Origin: Taeniopygia guttata
Lineage: Eukaryota > Chordata > Aves > Passeriformes > Estrildidae
Length of the DNA stretch: 64,000 bases
NCBI RefSeq assembly: GCF_048771995.1
Contig: NC_133024.1
Span: forward strand, 42,570,001 to 42,634,000
Direction of reading: 5' to 3'
Of the stretch, positions 52,701 to 64,000 are shown one piece after another. Positions within the stretch are counted from its first letter, which is position 1, and the number at the start of each line of letters is the position of its first letter. The position numbers and the translations under genes were made by a program. Under the pieces are notes generated by a model, which was not told the DNA's origin, ran no database searches, and saw only the letters and a program-made list of their open reading frames with translations.

Positions 52701-55700
52701 GAAAACAGTCCTTCATATGGCAAACTAAGAACTAACTGCAGTGAAGTACATTGTAGTACTGCAAGTAACAATTACTTCTTAACAAAGTAACTTTATTTTT
52801 TGGTAACCTTTCTCATTTCCACAAGCTACTTTATAAAGACAAAGTATATTCAGACTCACCCAACTCATAACCTCTATTTCTTTTTTATTTTAAGTTTTGC
52901 TTGAGACAAGTTTCAAATAAAAGTTCACATTCTCTTTTTACTCACCCCATACAAAACCTCTTATGAATTCATTACATTAAATTAGCTTGCTTTCTCTTTT
53001 AAACACTAAGAGAAGAGTCCAGCTTGGAAGGATGATTGCCCTTAATAACCCAAAGATGACTCTATTCCCCACAGTATAGAATTGGGTATAGTGTAGGGTA
53101 GGTACCTTTAAATTTCATTTGCTCTACATTTTAATGGTAGATACTTCCGAAATAAATTACATTGCATTAAATCTTGTTCTTTCTCTTTCCCTGAGTATTC
53201 AAAGAAAACACAAGTTTTACCAGCACCTGAAGCACAGCAGTCAGATCTGACAGGTGGAGGGTTTCAAATGTGGTAAAATTATTGTATTGTTGTTCACCAT
53301 ACTGCTGCCCCACTTCATCAAAACCTAATCACATTATTTCCAGAAAGCATAAACAGTATTTCAAAAATCAAATAAAATAATTTACTTATGAAAGGCAAAT
53401 AATGAGTCAGTTGCTGAAAGCTGAAAGGACTCAGTTCCAGGCAAAAGCCTCAATGAACCTTTTCTTGAAAGGTCATGAGAAAGAGACTAGAAAAGCTGTA
53501 GAAGAAATATCTATCATGCTGTAGAACGCTCATCAGAGGCCTAAGACACATGTTAAATTTGGGCTTACTGAAATAAAATGGGGATGAAACAATATCTACA
53601 TTGGTATTTCTTAAAGTAGCTAACGTTATTTTCTCATTTAATGCTTGCCAAGGCACAAATATTGTGTTTTAAGTTTATAGTACAAGACTCAAGTAAGAAG
53701 TTTTGCAATCCTTAAAAGTACTTCAATAGGCTACAATTCTGTCATCTTCTAGTATTTTCAGTGCAGTCAGACTTTGGACAAATGCTCAATGACAAACAGC
53801 TCTTCCACTGACTACTTGAAAAACTGAATTATTTCACACTGCTTATTTTAAAATCAAGGAGTATTAGCAAAGAATGGACCAGAAGAAGGATCAAAGAATA
53901 TATATTTTCAAAAACAGCACTTGAATATAAAAAAAAAAAATCCAGAAATAGATGAATTAGGATATATTCATTCAAATTACTTCATAAAAAAACATTTTTA
54001 TTTACCTTAAAATAGATTGGAGCCATATCTCCTACTTCTTTTGGAAGAGGAATGCATTCATATACCATATGATACCTCTTCTTCATACTCATGTTTGTTT
54101 CTAGGAACACACAGTCCAAGTCTTTAGCTTCAAACATTTTCACCAATGCATTTCGGAACATCTATTTAAAGAAAAAAAAATGTGTTATTTAAACTAACTT
54201 TGCAGAACTTTCAGATATAATGTATTATTTCACTAGCATTTTATATTTGCAATAAACTAACAATAAAATAGAAAACAGTAGCAATCATACTAGGAAAATT
54301 CTGTATTATTTACTAATTTAAGATTAACTATATTTCCTATGATAAAAACATTGGAAGTCTAGGAAACTATTTTGAAACACACAATATAATTAACACTACA
54401 AACTTAGTTTTAATAAATACTACATATTTTTACAGCTGAAATTGGAACTATGTTGAACTTAACTGTAGTGCTCCATAAAACAACATGGCTTTAACAGTAG
54501 GTCTGAAGCCTGCAGTTCCTAAGAAGGTAATGCACCTACTCAAAGTGTATTTCAGTTAACAATTCTGAAAGCTCCAGTGTCAGGGTCCGGCACACACCCA
54601 AAAGGCCCTGCAGGGGATGGGCCCTACCTGCTGGGGCTGTGGCTGCCTGTGCAGGTGGGAAGCTCTGATGCACTTCAGTTGTGAACTGGATCAGGTCCAG
54701 CAGGAAGAGATGGGTATTAAAGAGTGGTGAGAAGTGTGGGCCTGGGCCCCTGTCACTCAGGAGCTGCAATTAAGCCCAGGCTGTCTCTTTTGGTCCTTGC
54801 CTGAGCTGTTTCAGCAATGCCTGTGCCCAGCCAGTACCTGGCAGTTCTTGGCCCTGACTTCATCTCAGACCTAAGTCATCACTGTAAACCTGCCTGGCCA
54901 TCACAGGGCCATGGATGACCTTGCCTACTGCCACAGGAACACTCCTGGCCTGGTACCATGGGAGTGTGCCTTGTCAATGAGATGACCTCCCCCACCTGTC
55001 TCGCCCATCACCTTGAACCCCTGACTTGCTTTCCTACAGAGCAGCTGGCTCTGGCTGTTCCCTGGCTCTTGACAGTTGGCATTTGCTTCCAAGATATGCA
55101 AAAGCATCACTCTATAGCTTACTGTGTTCAGATGCTAAACAAATTATCAAGAACAAGGGATGATTTCTGAGAGTCATTCAAACTAATTTTCAAGCGCACA
55201 AAAGATCTAACTTTCTGATAGGGAGAATATTTCTGAAGGTTTCTCAAGATCTTGAAAAATGCTTTTTAAAAATGAAGACTTTTGTCTTACATGTGCTTCT
55301 ATACCATTCCAAGCGCAAACCAAGAGATCACTGAAACTCTAGGAACCTCATAGACCAAGGTGTCATAGCCCTAAGATTCACATAATCCATAGGTAGTCCT
55401 TTTTGCGCTGATATTTTTTCCCAATTAACAATACTCAGAAGTACAAACAGCACCATTAAAAGGCAAATCCCACCTAAATGTTTAAGATTCCTATCTTAAT
55501 GTAAATGGAGAGTTGATGAATCCAACATACATAAACAAATACACATCAGCAACATCAGCAAGTACTGAAGTAAAATAGAAGGAAAACAAATCACTACCAG
55601 GTTTTCAATGCAACAGGACTAGAAATTGAGCTCTCCATCCTTTTGCCATCTTGCTCAGTATGAATCAAACTAAAAGTCTAAGACGCAAATATATATTTAA

Positions 55701-58450
55701 GCTAGGCATTTAAGCTCTTCAAAGCAGGCCCTTGTGCCCTGAATTTTTCCTCACTAATGCTGTGTCAGGAGAATGCTACTATCATTCCCCTAAAGTAACT
55801 GATGAATTACAGCCAGAAGACACTGCCCAGTGTTCTATGACTGATATGGGACTCTACAGCACAGAGTGACAAGCTACTCTGGATTAACAACTTTTTGTCT
55901 TCTCCTTGTCACTCCAGCCACCAGACCTCTACTTGTGAAACACACTGAAGCAAGCAATGTGGTGAGATACCAAAGGTTGAGAAAGACTATGACTTACAAG
56001 TGCTACCCTGCAGTATCAACTGAAATAACAAATCCACCAAAAAGCCTAGAATATCAGCAGATGTTAGCTAACTTTCCCCAGTTGCATTTTCTTGTTTTTA
56101 AATACACTGGACCTTTCCTCCAAATTCTGAGCAGGCCAAAGCATCAAGAATAATTAGCACCAGAAAGGAGAAAACCATCCATAAAGGGAAACAAGAAGGC
56201 TTGGCTTTACACAACATTAATACATGCAACAGTTCAGTCAACACAGAATGTGTAAAGATTTCTATCTTTTCATGTTAAAAATATTCCATGCATATTTGCT
56301 TTGGCAAGTGAGTACATCAGTGTCTAAACTACACAATATGTTAAATTCAAGAGCTTGAAGGCATACAGCATAAAGGAACTCTTTTTGCTTTACTCCAATA
56401 TATCCTTAAAAAAAAAAAACGAGCAAAAAAAGTTAGCTAAAACACATACTTCATACAACATTTTGTGAATACTTAAAGTGTGGTAATTTTTTTCCCTTCA
56501 ACAGTAATAAAAAATATGTCTCTGGCATCAGAAAGTTAGTTAGTCATTGGCTGTCTGCTTATACTCTTGCTGAAGTTTTCCAGACTCCTCCTTCTGCAAT
56601 ACATACATGTTGAGGGAAAAAAAAAGTCATGTATCCATCACTTTTCAAAATACTTCACTGCAAAGAAATATCTAAGAATATCTATATTCTGTCTATGAAT
56701 ATATTGACAAGATCAAAGACTAATGGTTTTATCAACTAAATGCCTTTTCTAACAAGTAATAGACTAATGTTGAAGACAGGGACTGCATTTGCTTATCTTT
56801 TCATTATTCTATTTTTTTCTCATACAATTTAAAATTAATAATTGTTTAGTTAAGAGATTAGGGTAAACAGAAGATCAAGGATAAATATAGTAATCCCTTT
56901 TCTGCATGCTTTTTTGTTCTTCCTGATCCTACTTGTTGCACTTATTTGCTTCTTATCTAACTTTCTTATGCATGTCTGTCATATGCAAGAGACCTCCTTT
57001 TCCTTCTGACTGGAAGGGAGCATAATTTACTATATGAAACAACACCAGACATGAGACTCAATGTGGGGAGCAAATTTCAAAAGTCAGGGAATCCATCTGC
57101 CACACCTGAGGCAAGACCAACATTATTTAAATTATTACAAACTTATAAATGATGCTGGTTTTAAATGTCAGCAACTACAAAAATGAAATGTTTTTCTAGA
57201 CTGATATAGTCTCCAATAGTTACATTTAAGAGGTGGTGAATTGTTTTCCCCTTGTAATAATCCTGATGGCAGGATAGGGGACTGACACTGTCAATCTCTT
57301 AGGCAGAAGCTTGTTACATATCTCCCTTGACTTTCCACCTCCAAAGAAAACAGAAGTCAAAAACTTCAAAATGTCTTCATAAGAGACTTGGAAAGCACAA
57401 CAATATGCTTGGCACTTTATTTTAATAATTCTTTTTTAAAAAGATACAAAATTGGATTTGAACAGGGATCTCATTGATTTTAAGAGTAAGATAGCGCTCT
57501 TTTAATTAATATCCACCCAAAAACAGATTAAAAAATGTAGATATGTAAAAAACATATTTGTATTTCATGTAAAGTGATCTGCCTGTTCTGACAATTCGTT
57601 TATTTTCCTTGGCACACCCAAGAAAATCCTATGAAGCCAGTTATTCTACTTTCTGCAAGGGATCAGCAGTACCTTCTTCATTTCCAATAGACATTCCTCT
57701 AACATGGTTTCAAAGACCTCCAAGGATGCACGTTCTGCAGCATTCCAGGAAACTTCTTCTAGTGCTTAAAAATTGAAAATTTGCTTCAGTATTTACCCTG
57801 CCTCTCTCTCCTGTTAATATTTGACCACTAATTTTCATCCACAATGTGAGAATGTTCTGCCCCTTAGTGGAATCAGAACAGAGCTGCCAGACTGCAAATT
57901 ATGCAAATACATACTTATGACAAGGATGTTATTATCCACAACAGAATTATTTTACAAAAGTGTTAGAACAGGAGACAGTTTCTCAGCAGACCTGGATTTC
58001 TTCCCAGATGTCTTCATCCAAAAGAGTGGCTGCAGTATGGTGCTGTAGAGGGGCTATCAGACAGTGACCTTCAGTAAGGGATTGGCTGCTTGGTAAAGAC
58101 AAGTACACCTAGGAAAAGCAAACAAAAAAATCAAGTGCCCAGTTTTCCAACATTAAAGACCTTCCCATTGCTGAGCTAAGAAATTGATTATTTGCTAAAT
58201 TCAAACCAACAGAAGCCATTAGCTACTAACTGCAGCAAGGTATTAGCAATTTTAGTGCTTTTCAAAAGGGCCCATTATCCACCAGTAGATCAAATGTACC
58301 AGTAGAATACAGAGAGCAGTTCCACCACCAAGGCAGTAATATCAAACTTATAAACCAACTGGTATCATAGCTGCTATGAAATCATACTGTTCAGTGCATT
58401 CCAGTATGTTTTAATATAGATACATAGCTGTATGCATTTTTAATAATATG

Positions 58451-58524
<74 letters not shown>

Positions 58525-59151
58525 AATAAGTTGTGTACTGTGTACTCCATGTCATGGTTTAACCTGGCAGGCAGCTAGACATCACACAGCTGTTCACTCC
58601 CTCCCTGTTCCCAGTGGGATTGGGGTTCAGAATCCAGAAAAAAAAAGTAGAATTGGTGGGTTGAAAAAAGATAGTTTATAAGGACAGGAAATTAAATAAC
58701 AATGATGATAACAACAACATACAAAACAAGTGATGTACAATCACTTGTCATGTACAATTGCTCACCACCCACAAACTGTTGCTCAGCCACTTCCCAAGCA
58801 CTGACCCATGGTCAACTTTTCCCCAAGTTTATCCACCGAGCATGATGTCACATGGTCTGTAATATCCCTTAGGTCAATTAGGGTCAGCTGTCCTGACTGT
58901 GTCCCCTCTCAAATTCTTGTGCCCCTCCTGCTTTCTCACTGGTGGGGCAGTGTGAGAGGCAGAAGAACCCCTGAGCACTACTTAGTAACAACTAAAAACA
59001 TCAGTGTCTTATTCACATAAATCCAAAACACAGCACTGTATCAGCTGTTGGGAAGAAAACTAACTATCCCAGCCAAGACCAGGATACCCTGTATATTTAT
59101 CTAGCTATTAGATAGATAAGCACAGATTATATACACATAAATATGCATCTG

Positions 59152-59239
<88 letters not shown>

Positions 59240-60083
59240 AACTCTAAAAAAAGGAATGCAATGTACCTCAAAACATATCTATGCACCTAATTCCTTTACC
59301 TATAAAGAGTTTTAGATCAAATCAAAACATCAATAATAAATGAAAACTGTAGTGAAAAAAAAGACAAAAAAGACTATATTCAAGTATTTCAGATGTTATA
59401 AATCCAAATATTTATGCAACTTTTAAAAGCATTAACAGAACCAGAAAGGCTTCCAAACCAAACTTCTGTTTATTTCAAAGGATTCTAAGCTTAAAAAAAT
59501 GAATTCTCCACCTAATTTTCTTTGATATCAAGACACAGCTCTTCACCACTTCAAATTTCCTCCAATGAAGTGTGATTTAATCTTCCACAAATCCACCAAC
59601 AGTCTAATCTCTGCACTGAGATCTTTCATTATTACTCTTGTCTTCTACAAACATGAAGTCTTGACATCAAAGATTAGCTTTAAAACTCATGACAGGTTTA
59701 TATCTTTTTCCTCCTCACCCTTGATGAAGTTGTGGAATCAACTGAAAGAGCAAGGAAAGTAAGATGCAGAACAATAAATACTTCCATAGAAGCAATTTTG
59801 TTCCCAATTTTAAACACTAACATAATTTCTGTTTTATTTTTACATTTGTGTTAAATTGCTATTTTCTTACCTTGGTGCCAATTGCAATAATAAGATGTTT
59901 AGAAAGTTCACTGCTATCAAAGCAGTAGGGGCACTTTTCCATGCATGCAGCAAGTTGCTGGTGCTCACGGATTGCTTTTCTTCTTTGTACTTCCTCCTCT
60001 TCCCCACTGCGTGCTCTCTTGGCTGCTTTGGAAACAAACATGTCATCCAGAGTGTAGTAATCTCTGTCTGTTTTTTCCATGAG
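49638..60083 (-). CDS. CWF19L2: CWF19-like protein 2, last six coding exons (partial)
   Basis: Six exons (59871-60083, 57992-58108, 54006-54161, 52595-52675, 50628-50729, 49638-49778) are all multiples of three with phase 0 GT/AG borders and join to 269 residues ending at TGA. CWF19L2 belongs to the Cwf19/CwfJ family of spliceosome-associated nuclear proteins, linked by yeast relatives to late splicing or intron lariat release. The N-terminal part of this fragment has [14 protein letters not shown]. The CwfJ_C_1 (HIT-like) domain follows, with the CPYC pair (fragment residues 51-54), [11 protein letters not shown] (85-95) and [11 protein letters not shown] (140-150). CwfJ_C_2 (about 163-265) contains [35 protein letters not shown] and the terminal [15 protein letters not shown]. 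Identity to the human protein, as I recall it, is very high. The upstream exons, beginning with the expected MRMASK-type segment, were not found to the right and must lie beyond position 64000. No damage is seen. Confidence 0.97.
50628..50729 (-). CDS. CWF19L2: CWF19L2 exon: CwfJ_C_2 middle
   Basis: 34 codons between CATTTGTAG|GTT and AAG|GTATCG. It encodes [20 protein letters not shown] followed by a HNFPHYFGK segment. Confidence 0.96.
52595..52675 (-). CDS. CWF19L2: CWF19L2 exon: start of CwfJ_C_2
   Basis: 27 codons between TTTTACAG|AAA and TCT|GTAAGT. It encodes [20 protein letters not shown] followed by KDIRKS, very close to the human sequence as I recall it. Confidence 0.96.
54006..54161 (-). 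CDS. CWF19L2: CWF19L2 exon: end of CwfJ_C_1
   Basis: 52 codons between TTTAAATAG|ATG and AAG|GTAAAT. It encodes [20 protein letters not shown] and [19 protein letters not shown]. Confidence 0.96.
54578..55090. mobile_element. GC-rich insert in a CWF19L2 intron, probable unclassified repeat
   Basis: Within an otherwise AT-rich 3.8-kb intron (54162-57991), this block is strikingly GC-rich and starts with TGTCAGGGTCCGGCACACAC. Its composition and sharp edges suggest an inserted interspersed element, possibly an old LTR. I cannot name the family, and no protein motif is seen. The right edge is approximate. Confidence 0.4.
57992..58108 (-). CDS. CWF19L2: CWF19L2 exon: HIT-like core
   Basis: 39 codons between CTTTTCCTAG|GTG and CAG|GTCTGC. 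It encodes [20 protein letters not shown] and DEDIWEEIQ, the most conserved part of the CwfJ_C_1 domain. Confidence 0.96.
58451..58525. repeat. (TA)/(TG)/(CA)/(TA) microsatellite forming a perfect palindrome
   Basis: A TG run changes through TATATA into a CA run. Positions 58465-58514 are a perfect 50-base palindrome with 25-base arms and no spacer, flanked by TA repeats that extend it with small slips. It sits in a CWF19L2 intron, just left of the solo LTR. Confidence 0.95.
58550..59086 (-). mobile_element. Solo LTR of an avian endogenous retrovirus
   Basis: On the minus strand the element starts near TATCCTGGTCTTGGCTGGGATAG and ends CCAGGTTAAACCATGACA. It matches, from memory, a very common LTR of neoavian bird genomes that begins TGTCCTGGTTTCAGCTGGGATAG and ends in ATGACA. 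A weakened TATA region lies at about 58826-58835. No internal genes flank it, so it is a solo LTR about 537 bp long, on the same strand as CWF19L2 and within one of its introns. It is a broken fossil of moderate age. Whether the family is ERVL- or ERVK-like I cannot settle. Confidence 0.8.
59156..59239. repeat. (AT)n(GT)n(AT)n microsatellite
   Basis: About 33 bases of AT repeat, about 38 of GT repeat, then a further short AT repeat. It lies just right of the solo LTR in the same CWF19L2 intron. Such arrays are usually polymorphic. Confidence 0.97.
59871..60083 (-). CDS. CWF19L2: CWF19L2 exon: linker and start of CwfJ_C_1
   Basis: 71 codons. The acceptor is TCTTTTCAG|CTCATGG and the donor AAG|GTAAGA. 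It encodes [17 protein letters not shown], an acidic/basic stretch [12 protein letters not shown], and [13 protein letters not shown] with the CxxC pair. Confidence 0.96.
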
Positions 60084-61754
60084 CTGAAAAGATATGCAGA
60101 ATAATTGCACTTGTTTGATATGCAGAACTTCTTGAACTCATTTATCAAGTAGGAAGAAAAAATACTTAGCTCTTTGCAAAAGAGCCTCCTTCCTAGAAAA
60201 AAAGCATAAAGTACATAAGCAGTAGCATTTCTTCCTTTCATATGGCATCTGCTGCAGATGGAATCGTCAGGTACCTCTCCGGAGAGCAGTCATACACAAT
60301 CTTAGCACAGATATTAAAATATAGATATGTGACAGCAGTGAGAAGAGTATATTATTATATTCCATTACAAATTAAGGGTTTGGTATTTCAATATTATCTT
60401 GACATAACTTTGGCTATCTTCAAAGAGAAGCACAATTTCATATACCATTTATATAATATATTTTATCCTCTCCCTTCTCCTCCTCCTCCTCCCCTTTTAC
60501 AACTACCATTAAATCATCTTTTGTGAAATAACTAGACCATGACTCTGTACTTCATATTCACATTCTGTGAAAATATGCCAACAGTTATTCTTACCAAGGG
60601 AACAGGACTAAGCCATTTTCAGAAGCAAACAGACTTTGCCTTCAATACCAAGTCTGAGTGCACCTGTTTGCATGCCACAACAAATCTTAATACATTTTAG
60701 GACACTGACTAGGGTAGCAAAGGACTAATGTTAACTGGAGGCATTTGGAAGGCATGCTATCATAACTGAAGCACAGTCTCAAAATTAAAGAAATATTTTC
60801 AAATATCCCAGGCATAGTTTCTGTAGATAATCTGGTATTAAAAAAAAAAAAAAATTAAAATAAGTAACTTTCCCCCAAAAAGACAAAAGCTCTTGCTTTT
60901 CCCAAATACTGCAGTTTGCTAACACAGACTAAAACCTTGTTTTAAATATGCTCAGTAATTTTCTTATGAAACAACTGAGAAGGAGCCTCCTTAATATTAC
61001 TTTATTCAGCTATAATACACTTAACTGCTTATGTGCATTTCCTACTGGAAGCCACTGCAGACTAAAATCAACAGTTCAAGAGTTTAACTCCATTCTTCTT
61101 CTGTCTTATTGTAATGCTGTAATTCTACATTTAACAGAAAAAGGAGATTTCTGAGATTTAGAAAAAATATGTAGTGGTATGGGTGTCTAAAATCAAGTCT
61201 CTGTTCTTCTGTCATAAAAGCATTAATAAGGTAAAGCTAGACCTGCAGCAGAAGCACTGCTTAGAGAATAGCAGCATTTTGTTATTACTAAGCATTAAGT
61301 TTAGGATTTTTATTAAATAAAAATTCTGCCATGAGAATGGAAATACACAGGAAACATGACAGTTGGCAGACTAGAAAGGAAAGGAAGAGGGTAAATCACA
61401 ACATTTTGGCTATCAGGAGTATCACACGTAGCACAGAACACCATTACTACTCTGCTCGGCTTGCACTTGGAAGTAGTTATGGAAATTCCTCGTTTGTTAC
61501 ACACAACCTCCACAACTTCTTTTAAATAACAGTACTTTTCAAAACACTCCACAGAATCCATTGTGATAGAATTAATATTCATCTTATTAAATAGCCTGGA
61601 AGATTCCTCTCTTCAAGATGGATAAATTGCTGTGTATAACATGATATCTGGGATGCAAAGCAAAATTCTTACATACAAATTAGCAAACTTTTATAAAGTA
61701 GGTGCTGTCTAAAATCCAGATTTTGTTTCTTCTGGTACAGTCATGACCAACAGT
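60084..61754. other. CWF19L2 intron, no further feature
   Basis: This lies upstream of the 59871-60083 exon. I see no convincing upstream CWF19L2 exon. It has a short poly(A) run at about 60840-60854. Small open frames on both strands are chance. Confidence 0.5.
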
Positions 61755-62145
61755 TCATAGAACTATTCAATGGTTTAGGTTGAAAGAGACTTTAAAGAGA
61801 CACCTTCCTCTAAGCCAAGCTGCTCAGGGCCCCATCCAGCCTGGTCTTGGACGCTCCAGGGATGGGGCATCCACAACTTCTCTAGGCAACCTGTCCTAGT
61901 GCCTGATTTCCCTCAAAGTAAGGAATTTCTCCCAAATAACTAAACTAAATCTACCCTCTTTCTTTTTGGGGCCATTAACCCCTGTTGTATCTGCCTGTGT
62001 GAAAAGTTGCTCTCTCTCTCTTTTCTAATCCCCCTTTAGGTACTGGAAGGTGTTATACGGTCTCCTTGGAGCCTTCTCTTCTCCAGGCTGAACAACCCCA
62101 GCTCTCTCAGCCTGTCTTTATAGGAGATGTGCTCCATCCCTCTTG
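61755..62145 (-). mobile_element. CR1 LINE fragment in a CWF19L2 intron
   Basis: The plus strand reads the reverse complement of the CR1 3' part: TTCATAGAACTATTCAATGG, GGTTGAAAGAGAC, CAGGGATGGGGCATCCAC, AGGTACTGGAAGGTG, and CTTCTCTTCCAGG-type text with CTGAACAACCCCAGCTCTCT. It is a 5'-truncated copy several hundred bases long, diverged from the consensus I know and so old. Confidence 0.9.
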
Positions 62146-64000
62146 TAAAACATTTATACTTCTATTTGTGCAACAAGGTTCCCAGTGAGTTCTGCCAATT
62201 GCATTATTCGGCTATAACTGAATCTCTCAAAAAGAAGTTAAAGGGGAATTGAAAGAACAAGAAGAAATCATTCTCTAAAATGCCAGAAGGAAAGCAAGTA
62301 ATCATTTAAAAACTGATTTCTTTCATACATACATTCTTCGATACAAAAGACAGCTAGTACACATCCAAAGAAGGAACTATGCTGATGTATTAGGGTTGTT
62401 GAAAGCTGCTGTTCTGAATCATAGGTGCAGCATCACACCTGCTAAGCATGAAAGCCAATGCATTTTGGATGCTGTCTATTTAGTTCTCTCGCCATGATTG
62501 ATATTGTTTGGTATTGCCCTTGCTGCTCCAGGATCAGAAAGACACAGGAAGTCATTCTGATCTATTAAAGTTTGGATGTCCTACAATACATCATTGAATA
62601 ACCTAAAGTTAAAAAAGGAAATTCAGGTATCCATAAGGGCAATGCACCTGATGTCTTTGCTTCTACCAGAATCTGACCCAAGCCCAGAGCTGTGCTGAAC
62701 TGATATGTTCATAAGACAGATCAGCTCTACAATCCCCAGTCTTCTTTTTCCTACTTCACTTTTCTTTATTCTGGGCTCATCTGCCACATTCATCCTTCAT
62801 ATACACCCTCTTTTCTCCCAGCTTTCCCTTCTCTTTTGGCAAGCACTGACTAACCAGAGGACACAAAGGCAGCTCAGCACCAGGCAAAATGGCATGGCCT
62901 CCCAGATCTCATAGCATAACTGTGCAACCACGTCATTGCCACCATCCATCTGATTTTCCACAACCAGGATGCAGTTTTCCTTTAACCAACAGAGAAGAAT
63001 CACAACTGTGCTTGTCCTGGCCAAGAGAGGCCTGTAATACACAAACATTTAAACAGCAGTCAGGGAAGGCATCCAAACTTCTCTCAGGAGCCCTCTGGGC
63101 TTTCATTTGGACAGCTCAAATATAGTACAAATGTGGCTAAAGCCCAAGGAAAGGGGTGAGATCTCTAACCATTCAGCACAGGAGTTTAGAAAGAAATCAG
63201 CATCTGACTATGCATAAATTAGAATGATTTGAGAGAGGGAAAAATTACAGTGTTGTATTTTCTGATTAAATCCTTATCATGATAATTACCATGAATAATA
63301 TGAATAGATTACATGAATTATTTCATTATATAACATTCTGTTTACTAAATAATTGAAGCCCTTTTTTATTTGCTACATTAGTGAAGCCATCAGGCACCAT
63401 GGCATGGGGCTACTTCTGAAGTAACTCTTGCAAATCTCTGCGAGATACACTCCAGGGTCAGGCTCATTTTTCTGCCAAGCTATGTTCAGGCCACTGGAAC
63501 CGTATCTCGTAGCTTGATTTTAAACCAAATCTTTTTTCTTATTCCACAGTAAAACCCCTGGAGTCTTATTCACTGCTGGCTTCCTACTCACTCCACCTCG
63601 AGCCTGCTGCAAGTTGTGTCTCTTATTGCTCCCTCTGTTGCTACTAGTTGCTTTTTGGGTGGCCCCTTCAAACAAAAACCCTGCTAAAGAATTTAGTATC
63701 ATTGTGATACTGAAAGGAAACCTTAAAAGACAGAACCCCTAATGATCGAGATTATACTTGTATAATACCTCAAGTATACGTTTTTTCCCCTCTTCAAATT
63801 TCTTTTGAAATTTATGGATGAAATGGGAAATTCTATTAAACACAATTAGCAGATGAACAAAAGATACCTGCGTGGTTCCAGTGTGGGTTATTTTCAGCTT
63901 TTTGGTACTGTTTCTTTTCTGCTTATTTTCTTGTTCCAATTTGTATGCAACTATTGAACTTCTGCTTTTCCTGCTTCCTTGCTAACGCAATAATAGCTGG
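62146..64000. other. Probable CWF19L2 intron up to the window edge
   Basis: No exon could be assigned. A stop-free stretch at about 63868-63981 on the minus strand, rich in Lys and with splice-like borders, does not match the CWF19L2 segment expected next, so I leave it unassigned. Confidence 0.45.

Noticed and set aside
57674-57764. Possible extra minus-strand exon in a CWF19L2 intron, containing [18 protein letters not shown] and a GTACTG donor
   Set aside because: It is not a multiple of three between phase 0 exons, opens directly after a stop, is absent from CWF19L2 as I know it, and is short enough to arise by chance.
63868-63981. Candidate upstream CWF19L2 exon on the minus strand (Lys-rich, splice-like borders)
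   Set aside because: The residues do not match the segment expected before the DYYTLDDMF exon, so the true upstream exon probably lies beyond the window.

Overview
This is a window of vertebrate nuclear DNA, almost certainly from a bird and probably a neoavian or passerine species. It has long introns with canonical GT/AG borders, several CR1 LINE pieces with the avian 3' tail, retroviral LTR relics of types common in bird genomes, and an intact gene for VMO1, the egg vitelline membrane outer layer protein. Nothing bacterial, plasmid or viral in organisation is present. Most of the open frames are chance frames in non-coding DNA or run through low-complexity DNA.

Three gene structures can be supported. 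(1) 8285-9994, minus strand: an intact three-exon VMO1 gene. All splice sites are canonical, it encodes a 183-residue secreted protein with a signal peptide and eight mature cysteines, and it has a TATA box about 50 bases upstream of the ATG. (2) 25820-27420, plus strand: a second VMO1-like copy in the opposite orientation. Its last exon is well preserved, but exons 1 and 2 are damaged: a net 34-base shortening in exon 1, a GC instead of GT donor, and incompatible phase between exons 2 and 3. I call it a probable pseudogene. (3) 49638-60083, minus strand: the last six coding exons of CWF19L2, a splicing-linked CwfJ-family protein. They give 269 contiguous in-frame residues ending at the natural stop. 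The rest of the gene continues beyond the right edge of the window.

Layout: 1-8284 is intergenic with one CR1 piece. The intact VMO1 follows. From 10053 to 25756 the DNA is intergenic, with a long purine tetranucleotide tract (14189-14479) and an LTR relic (about 23035-23395). The decayed VMO1-like copy is followed by a CATC repeat and a cysteine-rich exon-like frame. From about 28 to 49.6 kb the DNA is gene-poor and increasingly AT-rich, with two CR1 pieces. The CWF19L2 tail occupies the rest. Its introns hold a GC-rich insert (about 54578-55090), a solo LTR on the gene's own strand (about 58550-59086) bracketed by TG/TA microsatellites, and a CR1 piece (about 61755-62145).

The two VMO1 copies share exon structure and a recognisable promoter segment, so they are products of gene duplication with inversion, one kept and one decaying. 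CWF19L2 is functionally unrelated and is only a neighbour. I found no previously undescribed multi-gene system. The most interesting points are the asymmetric decay of the VMO1 pair, the GC donor, the shortened cysteine loop of the intact VMO1, and the structure-prone repeats.
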